Assembly (NCBI GenBank): GCA_016716135.1
Contig: JADJWX010000018.1
Coordinates: forward strand, 1-64,000
Direction: 5' to 3'
DNA: 64,000 bases
Source of the DNA: Lewinellaceae bacterium
Lineage (GTDB): Bacteria; Bacteroidota; Bacteroidia; Chitinophagales; Saprospiraceae
Made by a program: the position numbers and the translations under genes. Positions 1 through 8,989 of this stretch are shown piece by piece. Within the stretch, counting starts at the first letter, position 1; every line of letters begins with the position of its first letter. The notes beneath the pieces were generated by a model. That model searched no databases, was not told the origin of the DNA, and worked only from the letters and a program-made list of their open reading frames with translations.

Positions 1-3000
1 GGCAGCAGGGGGTTCCGCGCTGTTGAGCAGGCGCAGGAGCGTTTGTTGTTGGGCGGCCAGCGCATGATCAAGTTGTTGGGCCCGGGCACGCAGTTCGCGC
101 AAACGCGCCGCGGCGGCCAGTTGCTCCAGGCCGGAACGTTCGCCCGTTTGCGCGCGCAGGGCAGCCGCCCGGGCTTGTTGGGCGTACAGGGTGTCCAGTT
201 CGCCGTAGAGCAGGCGTTTTTCCTGGATAAACCACAGTTCGAAATAGGCCGCCCGGATGTCGCGCTTCAGTTCCGCTTCCAGTTGTGCTTTTTCGCCTTC
301 GGCAAACGTAACCTGCGTTTCAAACAACTTCCGCCGCGCCCGGTACACCGTCGGGAATTGCAGCGATTGCGATAGCCCGATTTTAAGTATTCCCCGGGCA
401 TTTTCGGAACTCACATCTTCATTTTCAACAAAAACGCCCGTTTTCGGCAGGTCGAATGCCGTGCCGACGCTCGCCCGGGCTTGTTCGATTTCCAGCGCCC
501 CCGTTTGCACGAGCAGGTTTTGTTGCAAACCCAGTTGCAGGGCCTCGTCGATTGAAATCCGCGTTTGCGCTGAAGCCGGATTTCCGAAAAACAGCAGCAG
601 CAAAACCGGCAGTACCGCCGCACCCGGCAGCGTTTTTCTCCGGAAAAGAAACAGGTACAACAGCGGCAACACCACCAGGGTCAGGAAGGTGGCCGTGAGC
701 AGCCCGCCGATAACTACCGTGGCCAGTGGCTTTTGCACCTCGGCGCCGGCGCCGGTGGAAAGCGCCATCGGCAGGAAACCGAGCGAGGCCACCGTTGCCG
801 TCATCAGCACCGGGCGCAGGCGCAGGCGCGTGCCTTGGAGCACCCGCTGCACGGGATCGTCGAGGCCGTCTTTTAGCAGTTGATTAAACGTAGCGATCAG
901 CACGATCCCGTTCAGCACCGCCACCCCGAACAAGGCGATGAAACCCACACCCGCCGAGATCGAAAAAGGCATGCCGCGCAGCAACAAGGCAAACACGCCA
1001 CCGACTGCCGCCATCGGGATCGCCGTGAAGATCAGGGCGGCTTCCTTGAAGGAATTGAAGGTCAGATACAGCAGCATGAAAATCAGGGCCAGCGCTACCG
1101 GCACCGCTATCTGAAGCCGGGCGGAGGCTTTTTCCAGGTTTTCAAAGGTGCCGCCGAAGGTGTAGTAATACCCGGTGGGCAGCGGCGCCTGTCGGGCGAG
1201 TTTGGCCTCGATGTCGCGCACGACCGACTGCACGTCGCGGCCCCGCACATTAAACCCGATCACGATCCGGCGTTTGCCGGCCTCCCGGCTGATCTGGGCG
1301 GGGCCTTCCCGGAAACTCACCGTGGCCACCTGGCTGAGCGGAACCTGCCGGCCGCCGGGTGTGGGGATGAAAAGGTTGCGCACATCGTCGATCGAGCGGC
1401 GGCTGGCGCTGTCGAGGCGGACGACCAGGTCGAACTTGCGCTCGTTTTCAAACACCACCCCGGCCACCGCGCCGGCAAAAGCCGTGCTGATGACGTGGTT
1501 GATGTCTTCGATATTCATGCCGTAGTTGCCGATGCGGCGGCGGTCGTAGTCGATGGTGATTTGTGGGAGGCCGGTCGTGCGTTCAATTTGCGGTGTGGAG
1601 GCCCCTTCGACCGATTGCACGACAGCCGCTACCCGCGGGGCCAGTGCGGCGAGCGTGTCGATGTTTTCACCAAAAATTTTGACCGCCACGTCCTGCCGCA
1701 CTCCGGTCATCAGTTCGTTGAAACGCATCTGGATCGGCTGGCTGGACTCGAACACCACGCCGGGGATCACCTCGAGTTTTTCCATCATTCGGGCGGCCAG
1801 CTCGTTGTAGTCGCGGGTGGTCGTCCATTCGTCCATGGGCTTGAGTACGATGATCATGTCCGACGCTTCGGGCGGCATAGGGTCGGTGGGCACCTCGGCG
1901 CTGCCGGTTTTCCCGATCACCATTTTCACCTCCGGAAACTGCCGGAGCAGGCGCATGGCCTGCATGGAGGTTTCGACACTTTGCGAGAGCGAGCTGCCTT
2001 GCGGCAAAATGCAGTGGAAGGCGTAATCGCCCTCTTTTAATTGGGGGATAAACTCGCCACCCATCCGGCCGAACAGCCACAAACTGACCGCCAGCAGGGC
2101 CAGGGTGGCGGCCAGCACCGCGTATTTGAAGCGGATGGCCAGACGGATAGTCCAGGCATAATGAAATTGAAAAAAGTCCATCATCCGGTCGGCGATGTTC
2201 CGCTTGTGCGTCATTTTTTTTGGTAAAAACTTCGCGCACATCATCGGGATGTAGGTGAGCGAGAGGATGAGGGCGCCTAAAATGGCGAAGCCGACCGTTT
2301 GGGCCATGGGCCGGAACATTTTGCCCTCGATCCCGATCAGCGTCAGGATCGGGATATACACGATCAGGATGATGATTTCGCCAAAGGCGGCGCTGTTGCG
2401 GATGCTGGAAGCGGAGATGAACACCTCGCGGTCCATTTCCGCCTGGCTCAGGCGGTTGCCGGTGTTGCGCAACAGCAGGTGCGCCATGGTGGCTTCCACG
2501 ATGATGACCGCTCCGTCGACGATCAAACCGAAGTCGATAGCGCCCAGGCTCATCAGGTTGGCCGACACGCCGAACAAGTCCATCATGCCCAGCGCGAACA
2601 GCATGGACAGCGGGATGGCCGAGGCCACGATCAGCCCGGCGCGCAGGTTGCCCAGGAAGAGCACCAGCACAAACAGCACGATGAGCGCGCCTTCGATGAG
2701 GTTGGTTTCCACGGTGTGGATGGCGCGTTGCACGAGGTCGGTGCGGTCGAGGAAAGGTTCGATTTTCACGTCGACGGGCAGCGACTGCTGGATGGTTTCC
2801 ATTTTGGCTTTTACCCGGCGCACCACCTCGAAGCTGTTGGCGCCTTTCAGCATCATGACCACCCCGCCGACGGCTTCTTTTTCGCCGTTGTAGGTGATGG
2901 CGCCGTAGCGTACCGCGCCACCGAATTGTACCCGGGCCACATCGCGGATAAACACCGGGATGCCGTTCACGTCGGTTTTTACGACGATGTTCCGCACATC

Positions 3001-3735
3001 GTCGAGGCTCGACACCAGGCCGATCCCCCGGATGAAATAGGCGTTGGGTTTTTTGTCGATATAGGCGCCGCCGGTATTTTCGTTGTTGCGGCGCAGGGCT
3101 TCGAACACCTCCGGGATAGTGACCTCCATGGCCCGCAACCGATCGGGGTTTACCGCCACTTCGTATTGTTTGAGGATACCCCCGAAACTGTTCACCTCGG
3201 CCACGCCGGGGGTGCCGTACAGTTGGCGCGCCACAATCCAGTCTTGCATGGTGCGCAGGTCCATGGCGGAGTATTTGTCTTCGCTGCCTTTTTCGGGGTG
3301 AATGACGTACTGGTACACCTCGCCGAGGCCGGTGCTTACGGGGCCCAACTCGGGCCGTCCGACACCGGCGGGAATGGCGGCTTCGGCTTCCTTGAGCTTT
3401 TCACCGATGAGTTGGCGGGCAAACCAGATGTTCACCGATTCGTCGAATACCAGCGTGACCAGCGACAGGCCGAAGCGGGAAATGGAGCGCATTTCCACCA
3501 GATCGGGCAGATTCGTCAGGCTTTTTTCAATAGGGTAGGTCACGAGCTGCTCCACCTCCTGCGTAGCCAGCGTGGGGCATACGGTGATCACCTGCACCTG
3601 ATTGTTGGTGATGTCGGGCACCGCATCAATGGGCAGGCGCGCCGCACTCCAGAAGCCCCAGGCCACCAGGGCGAGCATGAGCACGCCTATGACAAATTTG
3701 TTTTTTATGGAAAACAGGATAATTCCGTCCAGCAT
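1..3735 (-). CDS. CzcA/CusA-type heavy-metal RND efflux pump fused to a TolC-like outer-membrane factor (3' partial)
   Basis: Inner-membrane proton/metal antiporter of the HME-RND family that exports divalent or monovalent metal ions. The reading frame is open from the ATG at 3735 to base 1, giving at least 1245 residues. The N-terminus reads MLDGIILFSIKNKFVIGV and then carries the DAVPDITNNQVQVIT motif. The TM4 motif AIDFGLIVDGAVI is the CzcA-like form. From about residue 1026 a former signal-peptide-like hydrophobic stretch leads into a TolC/OEP domain (ISIDEALQLGLQQN), so pump and outer-membrane channel are one polypeptide. This fusion is known in Bacteroidota. A paralogue with the same architecture lies at 18345. 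The C-terminus is beyond the window. Metal specificity is not settled by sequence alone. Confidence 0.93.
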   Translation of the reverse strand, partial: MLDGIILFSIKNKFVIGVLMLALVAWGFWSAARLPIDAVPDITNNQVQVITVCPTLATQEVEQLVTYPIEKSLTNLPDLVEMRSISRFGLSLVTLVFDESVNIWFARQLIGEKLKEAEAAIPAGVGRPELGPVSTGLGEVYQYVIHPEKGSEDKYSAMDLRTMQDWIVARQLYGTPGVAEVNSFGGILKQYEVAVNPDRLRAMEVTIPEVFEALRRNNENTGGAYIDKKPNAYFIRGIGLVSSLDDVRNIVVKTDVNGIPVFIRDVARVQFGGAVRYGAITYNGEKEAVGGVVMMLKGANSFEVVRRVKAKMETIQQSLPVDVKIEPFLDRTDLVQRAIHTVETNLIEGALIVLFVLVLFLGNLRAGLIVASAIPLSMLFALGMMDLFGVSANLMSLGAIDFGLIVDGAVIIVEATMAHLLLRNTGNRLSQAEMDREVFISASSIRNSAAFGEIIILIVYIPILTLIGIEGKMFRPMAQTVGFAILGALILSLTYIPMMCAKFLPKKMTHKRNIADRMMDFFQFHYAWTIRLAIRFKYAVLAATLALLAVSLWLFGRMGGEFIPQLKEGDYAFHCILPQGSSLSQSVETSMQAMRLLRQFPEVKMVIGKTGSAEVPTDPMPPEASDMIIVLKPMDEWTTTRDYNELAARMMEKLEVIPGVVFESSQPIQMRFNELMTGVRQDVAVKIFGENIDTLAALAPRVAAVVQSVEGASTPQIERTTGLPQITIDYDRRRIGNYGMNIEDINHVISTAFAGAVAGVVFENERKFDLVVRLDSASRRSIDDVRNLFIPTPGGRQVPLSQVATVSFREGPAQISREAGKRRIVIGFNVRGRDVQSVVRDIEAKLARQAPLPTGYYYTFGGTFENLEKASARLQIAVPVALALIFMLLYLTFNSFKEAALIFTAIPMAAVGGVFALLLRGMPFSISAGVGFIALFGVAVLNGIVLIATFNQLLKDGLDDPVQRVLQGTRLRLRPVLMTATVASLGFLPMALSTGAGAEVQKPLATVVIGGLLTATFLTLVVLPLLYLFLFRRKTLPGAAVLPVLLLLFFGNPASAQTRISIDEALQLGLQQNLLVQTGALEIEQARASVGTAFDLPKTGVFVENEDVSSENARGILKIGLSQSLQFPTVYRARRKLFETQVTFAEGEKAQLEAELKRDIRAAYFELWFIQEKRLLYGELDTLYAQQARAAALRAQTGERSGLEQLAAAARLRELRARAQQLDHALAAQQQTLLRLLNSAEPPAA

Positions 3736-3761
3736 GGTGTGACTTGGTTTTGTCTTTTTTT

Positions 3762-3823
3762 ACCGCTAAGGCGCGAAGACGCTAAGATTTGTTAGCGGCT
3801 CTGCGTCTTTGCACCTTAGCGGT
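3762..3823. repeat. inverted repeat in the leader of the efflux gene
   Basis: Arms at 3762-3782 and 3803-3823 (ACCGCTAAGGCGCGAAGACG and its near complement, two mismatches) form a hairpin of about 21 bp with a 20-base loop, flanked by T-rich and A-rich ends. It belongs to the widespread Bacteroidota 'CGCTAAGGCGC' type of intergenic repeat. It lies between the small gene at 3904 and the pump start at 3735, so it could attenuate read-through. Confidence 0.6.
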
Positions 3824-3903
3824 GAAAAAATGGAAATAAATAGCGCACACGGCCCTGACTCAGCGCCAAAACCGCAAGCAAAGCCGGTACTACCGGCAAA
3901 AAA

Positions 3904-4287
3904 CTAAACCAGGGGAACTATAGGCGGCCGGAGCAGGACGGCGAGATGCGCGGAAGTGGCCGGCGCACGGTAGTAAAAATTGGCGCCGCCGTTGGTGTAC
4001 AGACCGGCCAGCGCCTCAAAATGGAGGCTAAAACTTTTGAGAAAACCACCACCCATTGCGCCGTTTGCCCCGCAACCCGGGCAATGGCAGTGGCCGCAGC
4101 CATCGGTGTCGGGCGGGCAATCCTGGCCGGGATGGGTGTCGGCGCAGGTATCGCCGGTTGTGGCACAATGCACCGAATCGGCATGCGCAACGGCGTTTTC
4201 AGCAGTTGTGCATGCCTGAACGGCGCCCGCCGGGGCGGCCATCCAAACGGCAAACAGGAGCAGGAGTATGTGCAGGCGGTTGAGCAT
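3904..4287 (-). CDS. small secreted Cys-rich protein upstream of metal efflux pump
   Basis: 127 residues of unknown function. Residues 1-25 form a signal peptide (MLNRLHILLLLFAVWMAAPA). A Cys/His-rich segment follows with spaced cysteines and the motif CGHCHCPGC, a plausible metal-binding site. The C-terminus ends in RPPIVPLV, resembling the PPK-type tails of small proteins found before RND efflux genes in Bacteroidota (compare 17602). The gene is directly upstream of the pump and on the same strand, so a role in metal sensing, buffering or delivery is inferred from context only. An overlapping frame (3918-4412) was rejected because it lacks these features. Confidence 0.7.
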   Translation of the reverse strand: MLNRLHILLLLFAVWMAAPAGAVQACTTAENAVAHADSVHCATTGDTCADTHPGQDCPPDTDGCGHCHCPGCGANGAMGGGFLKSFSLHFEALAGLYTNGGANFYYRAPATSAHLAVLLRPPIVPLV

Positions 4288-4337
4288 TTTTCCGGAAGCA
4301 AAGGTATTAACTTGGTCTGATTGCCGGTATCCGGCGT

Positions 4338-4382
4338 TAAAGTTAGGGCGGTAGTGCAGGGTGTTCTGTGACCTGCGTCACG
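4338..4382 (-). promoter_or_regulatory. Crp/Fnr-type operator with -7 element ahead of the efflux locus
   Basis: TGTGA-CCTGCG-TCACG at 4367-4382 is a near-perfect Crp-type palindrome. On the minus strand a -7-like element TAACTTTA lies at 4345-4338, centred 33 bp away, close to a class II activator arrangement. A second -7 match, TACCTTTG, is at 4306-4299 and could be the alternative start. Regulation by the Crp/Fnr protein encoded at 25338 is inferred from the matching sites upstream of 24007 and 28338. Confidence 0.5.
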
Positions 4383-4512
4383 GGCCGGCGGCAACGGCTG
4401 GCGAGGGCGCAAGATGGTGGTGCAGGGATTTGATCATGGCATAGATTGGAAAACAGGCTTGGGAAGTCGGATTTATTGTGTGTTGGTTATTGCTGGAATT
4501 TGTTTTTCGAAA

Positions 4513-4604
4513 GTCGGAGACTTGTTTACGCCGCGCGTCGCATTGCAAATGCTCGCGAGCGGATTGTGGTTTTTATAGTTTTTGAACACTTTGGGCCAGC
4601 AGGG
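4513..4604 (-). repeat. dispersed palindromic repeat, family P (form A)
   Basis: About 92 bp. It starts GTCGGAGACTTG, contains GTCGCATTGCAAATGCTCGC and ends TTTGGGCCAGCAGGG. Nearly identical to 15141-15226 and about 85% similar to 15048-15140; reverse complements occur at 5463 and 14796. It lies just upstream of the toxin-antitoxin pair at 4681. No coding capacity is evident. Confidence 0.8.
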
Positions 4605-4680
4605 CAAACCTGTAGACTTCATTCTTGCGAACAGTGGATTATTCCCTCAAAATCGCGTATTTTTGTACAAACTTTAAACA

Positions 4681-4932
4681 ATGGTCTTAATTGAAGATAG
4701 CATCCTGGAAGCGGCCAACATGAGCGAACAGGAGTTAAAAGTGGAGCTGGCAGTGCTGTTATATGCTCAGAACCGCCTTTCTTTTGGTCAGGCCCGCAAA
4801 TTGGCGGGTATGAGCTATTTTGATTTTGAAAAACTGTTGTTCGACCGCGAAATTCCGGCGCATTACGATGTGGATGAGTTCAAAGAAGATTTGAAAACCA
4901 TCGAAAAAATGCACCGTGGTAGTCGTCAGTGA
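4681..4932 (+). CDS. UPF0175 family antitoxin
   Basis: 83 residues. The sequence has the helix-turn-helix-like core of UPF0175 proteins (LAVLLYAQNRLSFGQARKLA then MSYFDFEKLL), which are predicted DNA-binding antitoxins paired with DUF3368 PIN toxins. It overlaps the start of the next gene by 17 bp (4916-4932), typical of a coupled type II toxin-antitoxin operon. It probably represses its own promoter and neutralises the toxin by direct binding; both are family inferences. Confidence 0.85.
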   Translation: MVLIEDSILEAANMSEQELKVELAVLLYAQNRLSFGQARKLAGMSYFDFEKLLFDREIPAHYDVDEFKEDLKTIEKMHRGSRQ

Positions 4933-5407
4933 TACCTCTCCTGTCAGTGGGCTTTACCGGATCGATCATTTATTTCTACTCGAACGACTTTTTGGTAAAG
5001 TCGTCCTTCCCGATGCTGTTTTCCAGGAAATCCTTCAACTTCGCTCTTTTGGTTACGACCTGAAGGCGATTTTGTCTGCCGAGTGGATCGAAGTAAAATC
5101 TGCAACCAGTGTAGCGGAAGTAACCAGCCTGCTTCAACACCTGGACCTTGGAGAAGCGGAAGCCATCGTATTGGCAAAAGAGCTACACGCAGACCTATTG
5201 ATCATGGACGAATCGAAAGGGCGATCAGTGGCCAAGCAAGAAGGTATTGCGATTATCGGCCTGGCCGGCATTTTAGTTCAGGCTAAGCAATCGGGACTAA
5301 TTGATTCGGTTAAAGTGCTTTTAGACCGCCTGATTCATGAGGTTAACTTCCGGGTAAGCCAGCAGCTTTACGATCTGGTGCTTAGCCAGGTTGACGAAGC
5401 CGCTTAA
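4916..5407 (+). CDS. DUF3368 PIN-domain ribonuclease toxin
   Basis: 163 residues. PIN-domain acidic residues are visible: D6 in VSDTSPV, E80/E82 in DLGEAEAIVLA and D98 in LLIMDESKGR, which together coordinate the metal for RNA cleavage in this fold. GTG at 4919 or the ATG at 4916 could start the protein; the ATG is the better fit and overlaps the antitoxin. All catalytic positions are present, so it appears functional. It is bracketed by palindromic repeats at 4513 and 5463, like the other modules in this region. Confidence 0.88.
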   Translation: MVVVSDTSPVSGLYRIDHLFLLERLFGKVVLPDAVFQEILQLRSFGYDLKAILSAEWIEVKSATSVAEVTSLLQHLDLGEAEAIVLAKELHADLLIMDESKGRSVAKQEGIAIIGLAGILVQAKQSGLIDSVKVLLDRLIHEVNFRVSQQLYDLVLSQVDEAA

Positions 5408-5462
5408 TGGGGTTCACTGCGGCAATTCCACCTTCAACTCCCGAATCTGCTCATTAACTACT

Positions 5463-5542
5463 CTGCTGGCCCAACATGTTCGAAAACTACCCAAAAACCA
5501 CAACCTGCCCATGAACGTTTGCAACGCGACACCCAACGTAAA
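5463..5542 (+). repeat. dispersed palindromic repeat, family P (form A, diverged)
   Basis: Starts GCTGGCCCAACATGTTCGAA and continues with AACCACAACCTGCCCATGAA and TTGCAACGCGACAC. It is the reverse complement of form A copies at 4513 and 15048. Placed between the PIN toxin and the OmpA-like gene. Confidence 0.7.
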
Positions 5543-5608
5543 TTCCTGATCACATAGGGCCGGCAGGGTCATTTCCCCAAAACAAAAAACCCCTGAACAC
5601 CCGCTAAA

Positions 5609-5641
5609 TTTTGCAGGGGCAAATTATATACCGTTACTTTG
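5609..5641 (+). promoter_or_regulatory. Bacteroidota-type promoter
   Basis: A -33 element TTTTG (5609-5613) and a -7 element TTACTTTG (5634-5641) are separated by 20 bp, matching the Bacteroidota pattern TTTG/TAnnTTTG except for one -7 base. It precedes the ATG at 5663 of the OmpA-like gene. Confidence 0.45.
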
Positions 5642-5662
5642 CAACTCAAAGTACTTTCAATA

Positions 5663-6997
5663 ATGTCTTTCTTTGCCAGACTCAGCCAGATTTCCTTCAG
5701 CATCTTCACATCCTGCTGCCTGCTTCCGACCGGCGCCGCACAACCCGCCGACAAACCCACCGCCGTAAAAGCGCCTGTAGTCCTGGCAACCGACCGTAGC
5801 TGGGAAGTCAGCGCCCAAAAAACAAAATTCGGCGAATACCCGCTTTCTGCCCGGCGGATTGCCACTGCTACTTCCGCTTTGCCCGGCGGGACCGCCAAAG
5901 CCGTGGCTGCCGAATACAACCCAAAGTCGAAAATCATCCCGGGCTCCATGCCCATCTGGCGCAACCGCAAAGCCGACAGCGACGGCGAAGCCTATCAGTT
6001 TCGAAAAAACCTGCCACTCGGTCCGGAGCCTGTCCGCAAAGCCACGCTCGAAATCAACTGCGACGATGTGGCCCGCATTTACATCAACAAACGCCTGGCC
6101 AGTGCCGACAAGCGCGACGGAACGATCAAAGACGGCTGGGACGACTGGTACACCTTCCGCAGCGTGTCGGGCTTCACCTACAACCGCATCTATACCTACG
6201 ACGTGACGGACTATTTTTTCACCAACGTCACCAATACCATCCTGGTCGAAGCCGTCAGCCTGGCTTTCGACGGCAGCCACGCTTATATCAGCGCCAAAAT
6301 CACCATCGAATTCGGCCCGCTGCCAACACAACCGCGCCAAGTCGCCGCACCCGCTAAACCCAAACCGCCGGCCCGGCCGAACACCCCGGCGCCCGCACCG
6401 CAGCCCCCGCCTGCCCGGGCAGAGGCGCCTTCGACCGTAATTTTTGAAGCCGGCCGCGACACCGAGATCGAAAACCTGAGCGTTGGCACCGTGCTCGAAC
6501 TCGGCCAGGTATATTTCAAAGCCGATGATTTCCGGCTCGACGCCGCTTCCTACCGCACGCTCGATGCCCTGGTCAAATTCATGAAACGCCACCCCGGTCT
6601 GAAAGTCGAAATTGGCGGCCACACCAACCTCCGCCCAACCGAGCGTTTTGCTGCCGAGCTCAGCGCCAATCGTGCCCACGCCGTCCGGCAATATTTGACC
6701 GACAACGGCATCGCCGCCGGCCGGGTGTCGTTCAAAGGCTACGGGAAATCGCGGCCGCGTGTCGACGCCGTTTCCAAGGAAGCCGACCGGTTGAACCAGC
6801 GGGTGGGAGTGAAAAAAAAAAAAAAAAAAACACAGGAGAGAGGGCCGGCGCAGGGAGCAGAGAGGGGGGGTTTTAAGTTTGGGGGGCCCGGATTTTGGAA
6901 AAATGAGCGGGGTGGCTCAACGTGTTCAGAAACTATAACTAAAGCAGCATCTGCTTGTGCGCGTTTTGTCCACGCAACAGATTTCTGTTTAACATAA
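5663..6997 (+). CDS. OmpA-family peptidoglycan-associated protein with disrupted C-terminus
   Basis: Envelope protein that probably tethers the outer membrane to peptidoglycan. The ATG at 5663 gives a short signal-like N-terminus with a CC pair that may be a lipobox. A middle region without a recognised family is followed by a Pro/Ala-rich linker (about residues 225-255) and an OmpA_C domain containing VEIGGHTNLRPT, NRAHAVRQYL and VSFKGYGKSRP. A normal protein would stop a few residues after NQRV. Instead, from about 6812 the frame runs into a poly-A tract and low-complexity sequence and then into a degenerate repeat before stopping at 6995. The last 60 or so residues are therefore probably artefactual or the result of a rearrangement. 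Confidence 0.75.
   Translation: MSFFARLSQISFSIFTSCCLLPTGAAQPADKPTAVKAPVVLATDRSWEVSAQKTKFGEYPLSARRIATATSALPGGTAKAVAAEYNPKSKIIPGSMPIWRNRKADSDGEAYQFRKNLPLGPEPVRKATLEINCDDVARIYINKRLASADKRDGTIKDGWDDWYTFRSVSGFTYNRIYTYDVTDYFFTNVTNTILVEAVSLAFDGSHAYISAKITIEFGPLPTQPRQVAAPAKPKPPARPNTPAPAPQPPPARAEAPSTVIFEAGRDTEIENLSVGTVLELGQVYFKADDFRLDAASYRTLDALVKFMKRHPGLKVEIGGHTNLRPTERFAAELSANRAHAVRQYLTDNGIAAGRVSFKGYGKSRPRVDAVSKEADRLNQRVGVKKKKKKTQERGPAQGAERGGFKFGGPGFWKNERGGSTCSETITKAASACARFVHATDFCLT
6812..6905. other. low-complexity patch breaking the OmpA-like gene
   Basis: Begins with about 20 A residues, then purine-rich sequence with runs of G and T. It resembles the large homopolymer block at 60336. It replaces the expected end of the OmpA domain and looks like poor consensus sequence rather than biology. 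Confidence 0.55.
6910..6993 (+). repeat. degenerate copy of palindromic repeat, family P
   Basis: GGTGGCTCAACGTGTTCAGA, then CATCTGCTTGTGCGCGTTTT and AACAGATTTCTGTTTAAC match form B copies at reduced identity. It forms the left border of the immunity/toxin module at 7005-7866. Confidence 0.5.
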
Positions 6998-7004
6998 GGC
7001 GTGA

Positions 7005-7535
7005 TTATGGATATTTTTTGGCTTGTTCCATTTTTATGAAATAGTCTCTAACCTTAGCATTCATCCAGAAAAACTTTTTAGATGAGTTAAAATATTGATC
7101 GAATTCACTTGTTATTAAATCCGACTCAGCATGCGTTACATGATTATCCCTCAGGAAATTCAACGCTGTGTCAGAGACAACCAGAAAAGTATTTTCCCAC
7201 AAAGCGAAATCATCAGTACCAACTATACCATCGAAACGAATCTCCCAGTAATATGGAGGTAATTCAACGTCAGGAAAATTAGATTTAAAATTACCTCCTT
7301 TTTCAATTCTGGAAACCTTGTGAAAGGCAAGTTTTTGAAAACCCTTATTTAACAGTTTAGCCCGGAGCCTTTCTGTGCAAAAAAATAAAGGAGGAAAGTA
7401 AAACAAATCATCAGAAGGCCAAAAATCTATTTCCAAACCAACATCCTCTTTATTAACGAGTTCTCCTGCTTCGTACTGGGTTTTTTGATCGAAACCCGTA
7501 ATACCCCATACATGCAAATAGTGAAATTCTTTCAT
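7005..7535 (-). CDS. candidate immunity protein of an orphan toxin module
   Basis: 176 residues, AT-rich, no signal peptide or membrane segment. Family not firmly identified; the FPPLFFCTERLRAKL segment followed by a WEIRFDG segment is loosely like the Imm11/DUF1629 type of immunity protein. The start ATG lies only 2 bp after the stop of the toxin C-terminus remnant at 7538-7866 on the same strand. This toxin-then-immunity order is the standard layout of polymorphic toxin loci, and it is the main reason for the call. The gene seems intact whereas its toxin is broken. Confidence 0.55.
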   Translation of the reverse strand: MKEFHYLHVWGITGFDQKTQYEAGELVNKEDVGLEIDFWPSDDLFYFPPLFFCTERLRAKLLNKGFQKLAFHKVSRIEKGGNFKSNFPDVELPPYYWEIRFDGIVGTDDFALWENTFLVVSDTALNFLRDNHVTHAESDLITSEFDQYFNSSKKFFWMNAKVRDYFIKMEQAKKYP

Positions 7536-7537
7536 TT

Positions 7538-7866
7538 TTATCTTACCGGTGGAACGAATAGGTGACCAAATTCATTGTCAATAAATTTAACAAAATCCAT
7601 CGCTTCTTGAAAAGAAGCATTGGGGTTAGTATTATAAAAAAGATTCCCAATAATTTGTGATAGTCGTATGATCAAGACTGCCATCATTTGGAATACCGCG
7701 TAGATTTTCTAATGAATGCATTTGATCGTTACTAACATTAAAATATGGATATCTGGTTTGAACCCATCGAGGAAGTACATGATAGATATCCCCGATTCTA
7801 TCTTGCACGTCACTAAATTAAGCTTTAAAATTAGGGTTATAAGTATTATTTGTAGCGAAATACCCG
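7538..7866 (-). pseudogene. polymorphic toxin C-terminal remnant (HNH/WHH-like), broken
   Basis: Reading on the minus strand from the repeat at 7867, a segment carrying VQDRIGDIYHVLPRWVQTRY, then NVSNDQMHSLENLRGIPND and ITNYWESF is seen, the layout of nuclease toxin tips in Bacteroidota. A stop codon lies upstream of this core, and a one-base shift in a T6 run near 7610 breaks the frame. After the shift it resumes with NTNPNASFQEAMDFV and ends FGHLFVPPVR just before the immunity ATG. No N-terminal delivery part is present. Either a decayed orphan module or one homopolymer error plus truncation. Confidence 0.55.
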
Positions 7867-7961
7867 CCCCCGCTGGCCCAACCTGTTCGGAAAACTACAA
7901 AAAAACCACAAACTGCTCGTTAGCGTTTTAGGTGAATTTCTGAACACTTTGGGCTAGCAGG
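7867..7961 (+). repeat. dispersed palindromic repeat, family P (form B)
   Basis: Left arm CCCGCTGGCCCAACCTGTTC and right arm TCTGAACACTTTGGGCTAGC are imperfect inverted repeats about 25 bp long around a core with CCACAAACTGCTCGTTAGCG. The broken toxin tip begins directly at its left edge. Confidence 0.85.
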
Positions 7962-8092
7962 AGTAAGTATTCCCACAATGCGGATATTACACCGGATTTT
8001 TTCCGTAGTTGGATTTTAGACTGGGAGGGGTAGCTTGCGATTGTATTTTATTTGAAGGCAGAGCGCCATAAAACAGATCAAATAAAAGCGGC

Positions 8093-8977
8093 TTAATAAT
8101 CAATTAACCTTTTAGCGTATTGACTTATATCGGTCTCGCTAATATTTTTAGTTTTATTAACCCGGTCAACCGAAATAAACTGAACACCCTGTTTTACATC
8201 CCTATTAATTAGTAATACCAAAGGTTCAGTTTTTCTTAATGACAACATATTGAGTTCTGCACTTTTTGCCTCAAACAAATTGCCATCTTCAGTAAGGAGA
8301 TACAGATTTTCATTTTCCTTAAACATTCGAAATGATGTTTGTATTGAACAGGCAAAAGAACCTATCAGTTTCCATGATTTAATACCTTTGTAGACTGGTA
8401 TGTTATCCGTGTTTTCAATTTCATGTTGTGAGATGGATTTAGTATATATCACCAAGGTTCTTTTTTCTTTTTCGAGTAGTGCAATAGTAATCAGACCTTT
8501 GTCATCGACTATGAAATCAAAATACACCGGTTCCTTTATCTGTGATCTAATATTATTGGATACATCAAATAAAAATTTGTCAATTATTTGAACGTAATAC
8601 AAGGTTTCCATTGATTCTGACATTTTACTAATATCTAATTTTTCATCTTTCCTTTTATTTAAAGGGATACGATATCGTATTAAAAATACACTCACAAAAA
8701 GATCGTCTAGCCTTCTTACTTCAATTGCATACAAAAAAGAATCTACAATATGCCAGGCTATCGGTTGGTAATCATATTTGCCTGTATTTGTGACCTCTAA
8801 TAATGTTTGTAATGTATCCTCTTTTGCTCTAAGACTGTTAAGGGATAATTTTAGTTTGTGATTCCCGATTCTATCAACGCGATAGGTAAAAGTTTCATCA
8901 ATAAAAATTTTTTCAACCTGGGCGAATGTTTTTGTACCAACAAGGATCAATAGGTAACTGGTGAGAATATATTTCAT
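8093..8977 (-). CDS. secreted AT-rich protein in a repeat-bracketed module
   Basis: 294 residues. Signal peptide at residues 1-19 (MKYILTSYLLILVGTKTFAQ), then a beta-rich globular region with no recognised motif. The gene is 12 bp downstream of the stop of a 58-residue C-terminal fragment (8990-9165) and is bracketed by family P repeats at 7867 and 9166. By position it could be a periplasmic immunity protein, but its length is unusual for one, and it could equally be an unrelated passenger. Function unknown. Confidence 0.6.
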   Translation of the reverse strand: MKYILTSYLLILVGTKTFAQVEKIFIDETFTYRVDRIGNHKLKLSLNSLRAKEDTLQTLLEVTNTGKYDYQPIAWHIVDSFLYAIEVRRLDDLFVSVFLIRYRIPLNKRKDEKLDISKMSESMETLYYVQIIDKFLFDVSNNIRSQIKEPVYFDFIVDDKGLITIALLEKEKRTLVIYTKSISQHEIENTDNIPVYKGIKSWKLIGSFACSIQTSFRMFKENENLYLLTEDGNLFEAKSAELNMLSLRKTEPLVLLINRDVKQGVQFISVDRVNKTKNISETDISQYAKRLIDY

Positions 8978-8989
8978 AGATCATTAGCT

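Noticed and set aside
2299..3795. 498-codon plus-strand frame over the first efflux gene
   Set aside because: His/Asp/Gly-rich composition typical of antisense GC-rich coding sequence; the minus strand encodes a clear RND pump.
3918..4412. 164-codon minus-strand frame overlapping the small Cys-rich gene
   Set aside because: No signal peptide and no conserved motif; the 127-residue frame has both, and the promoter elements fit its start.
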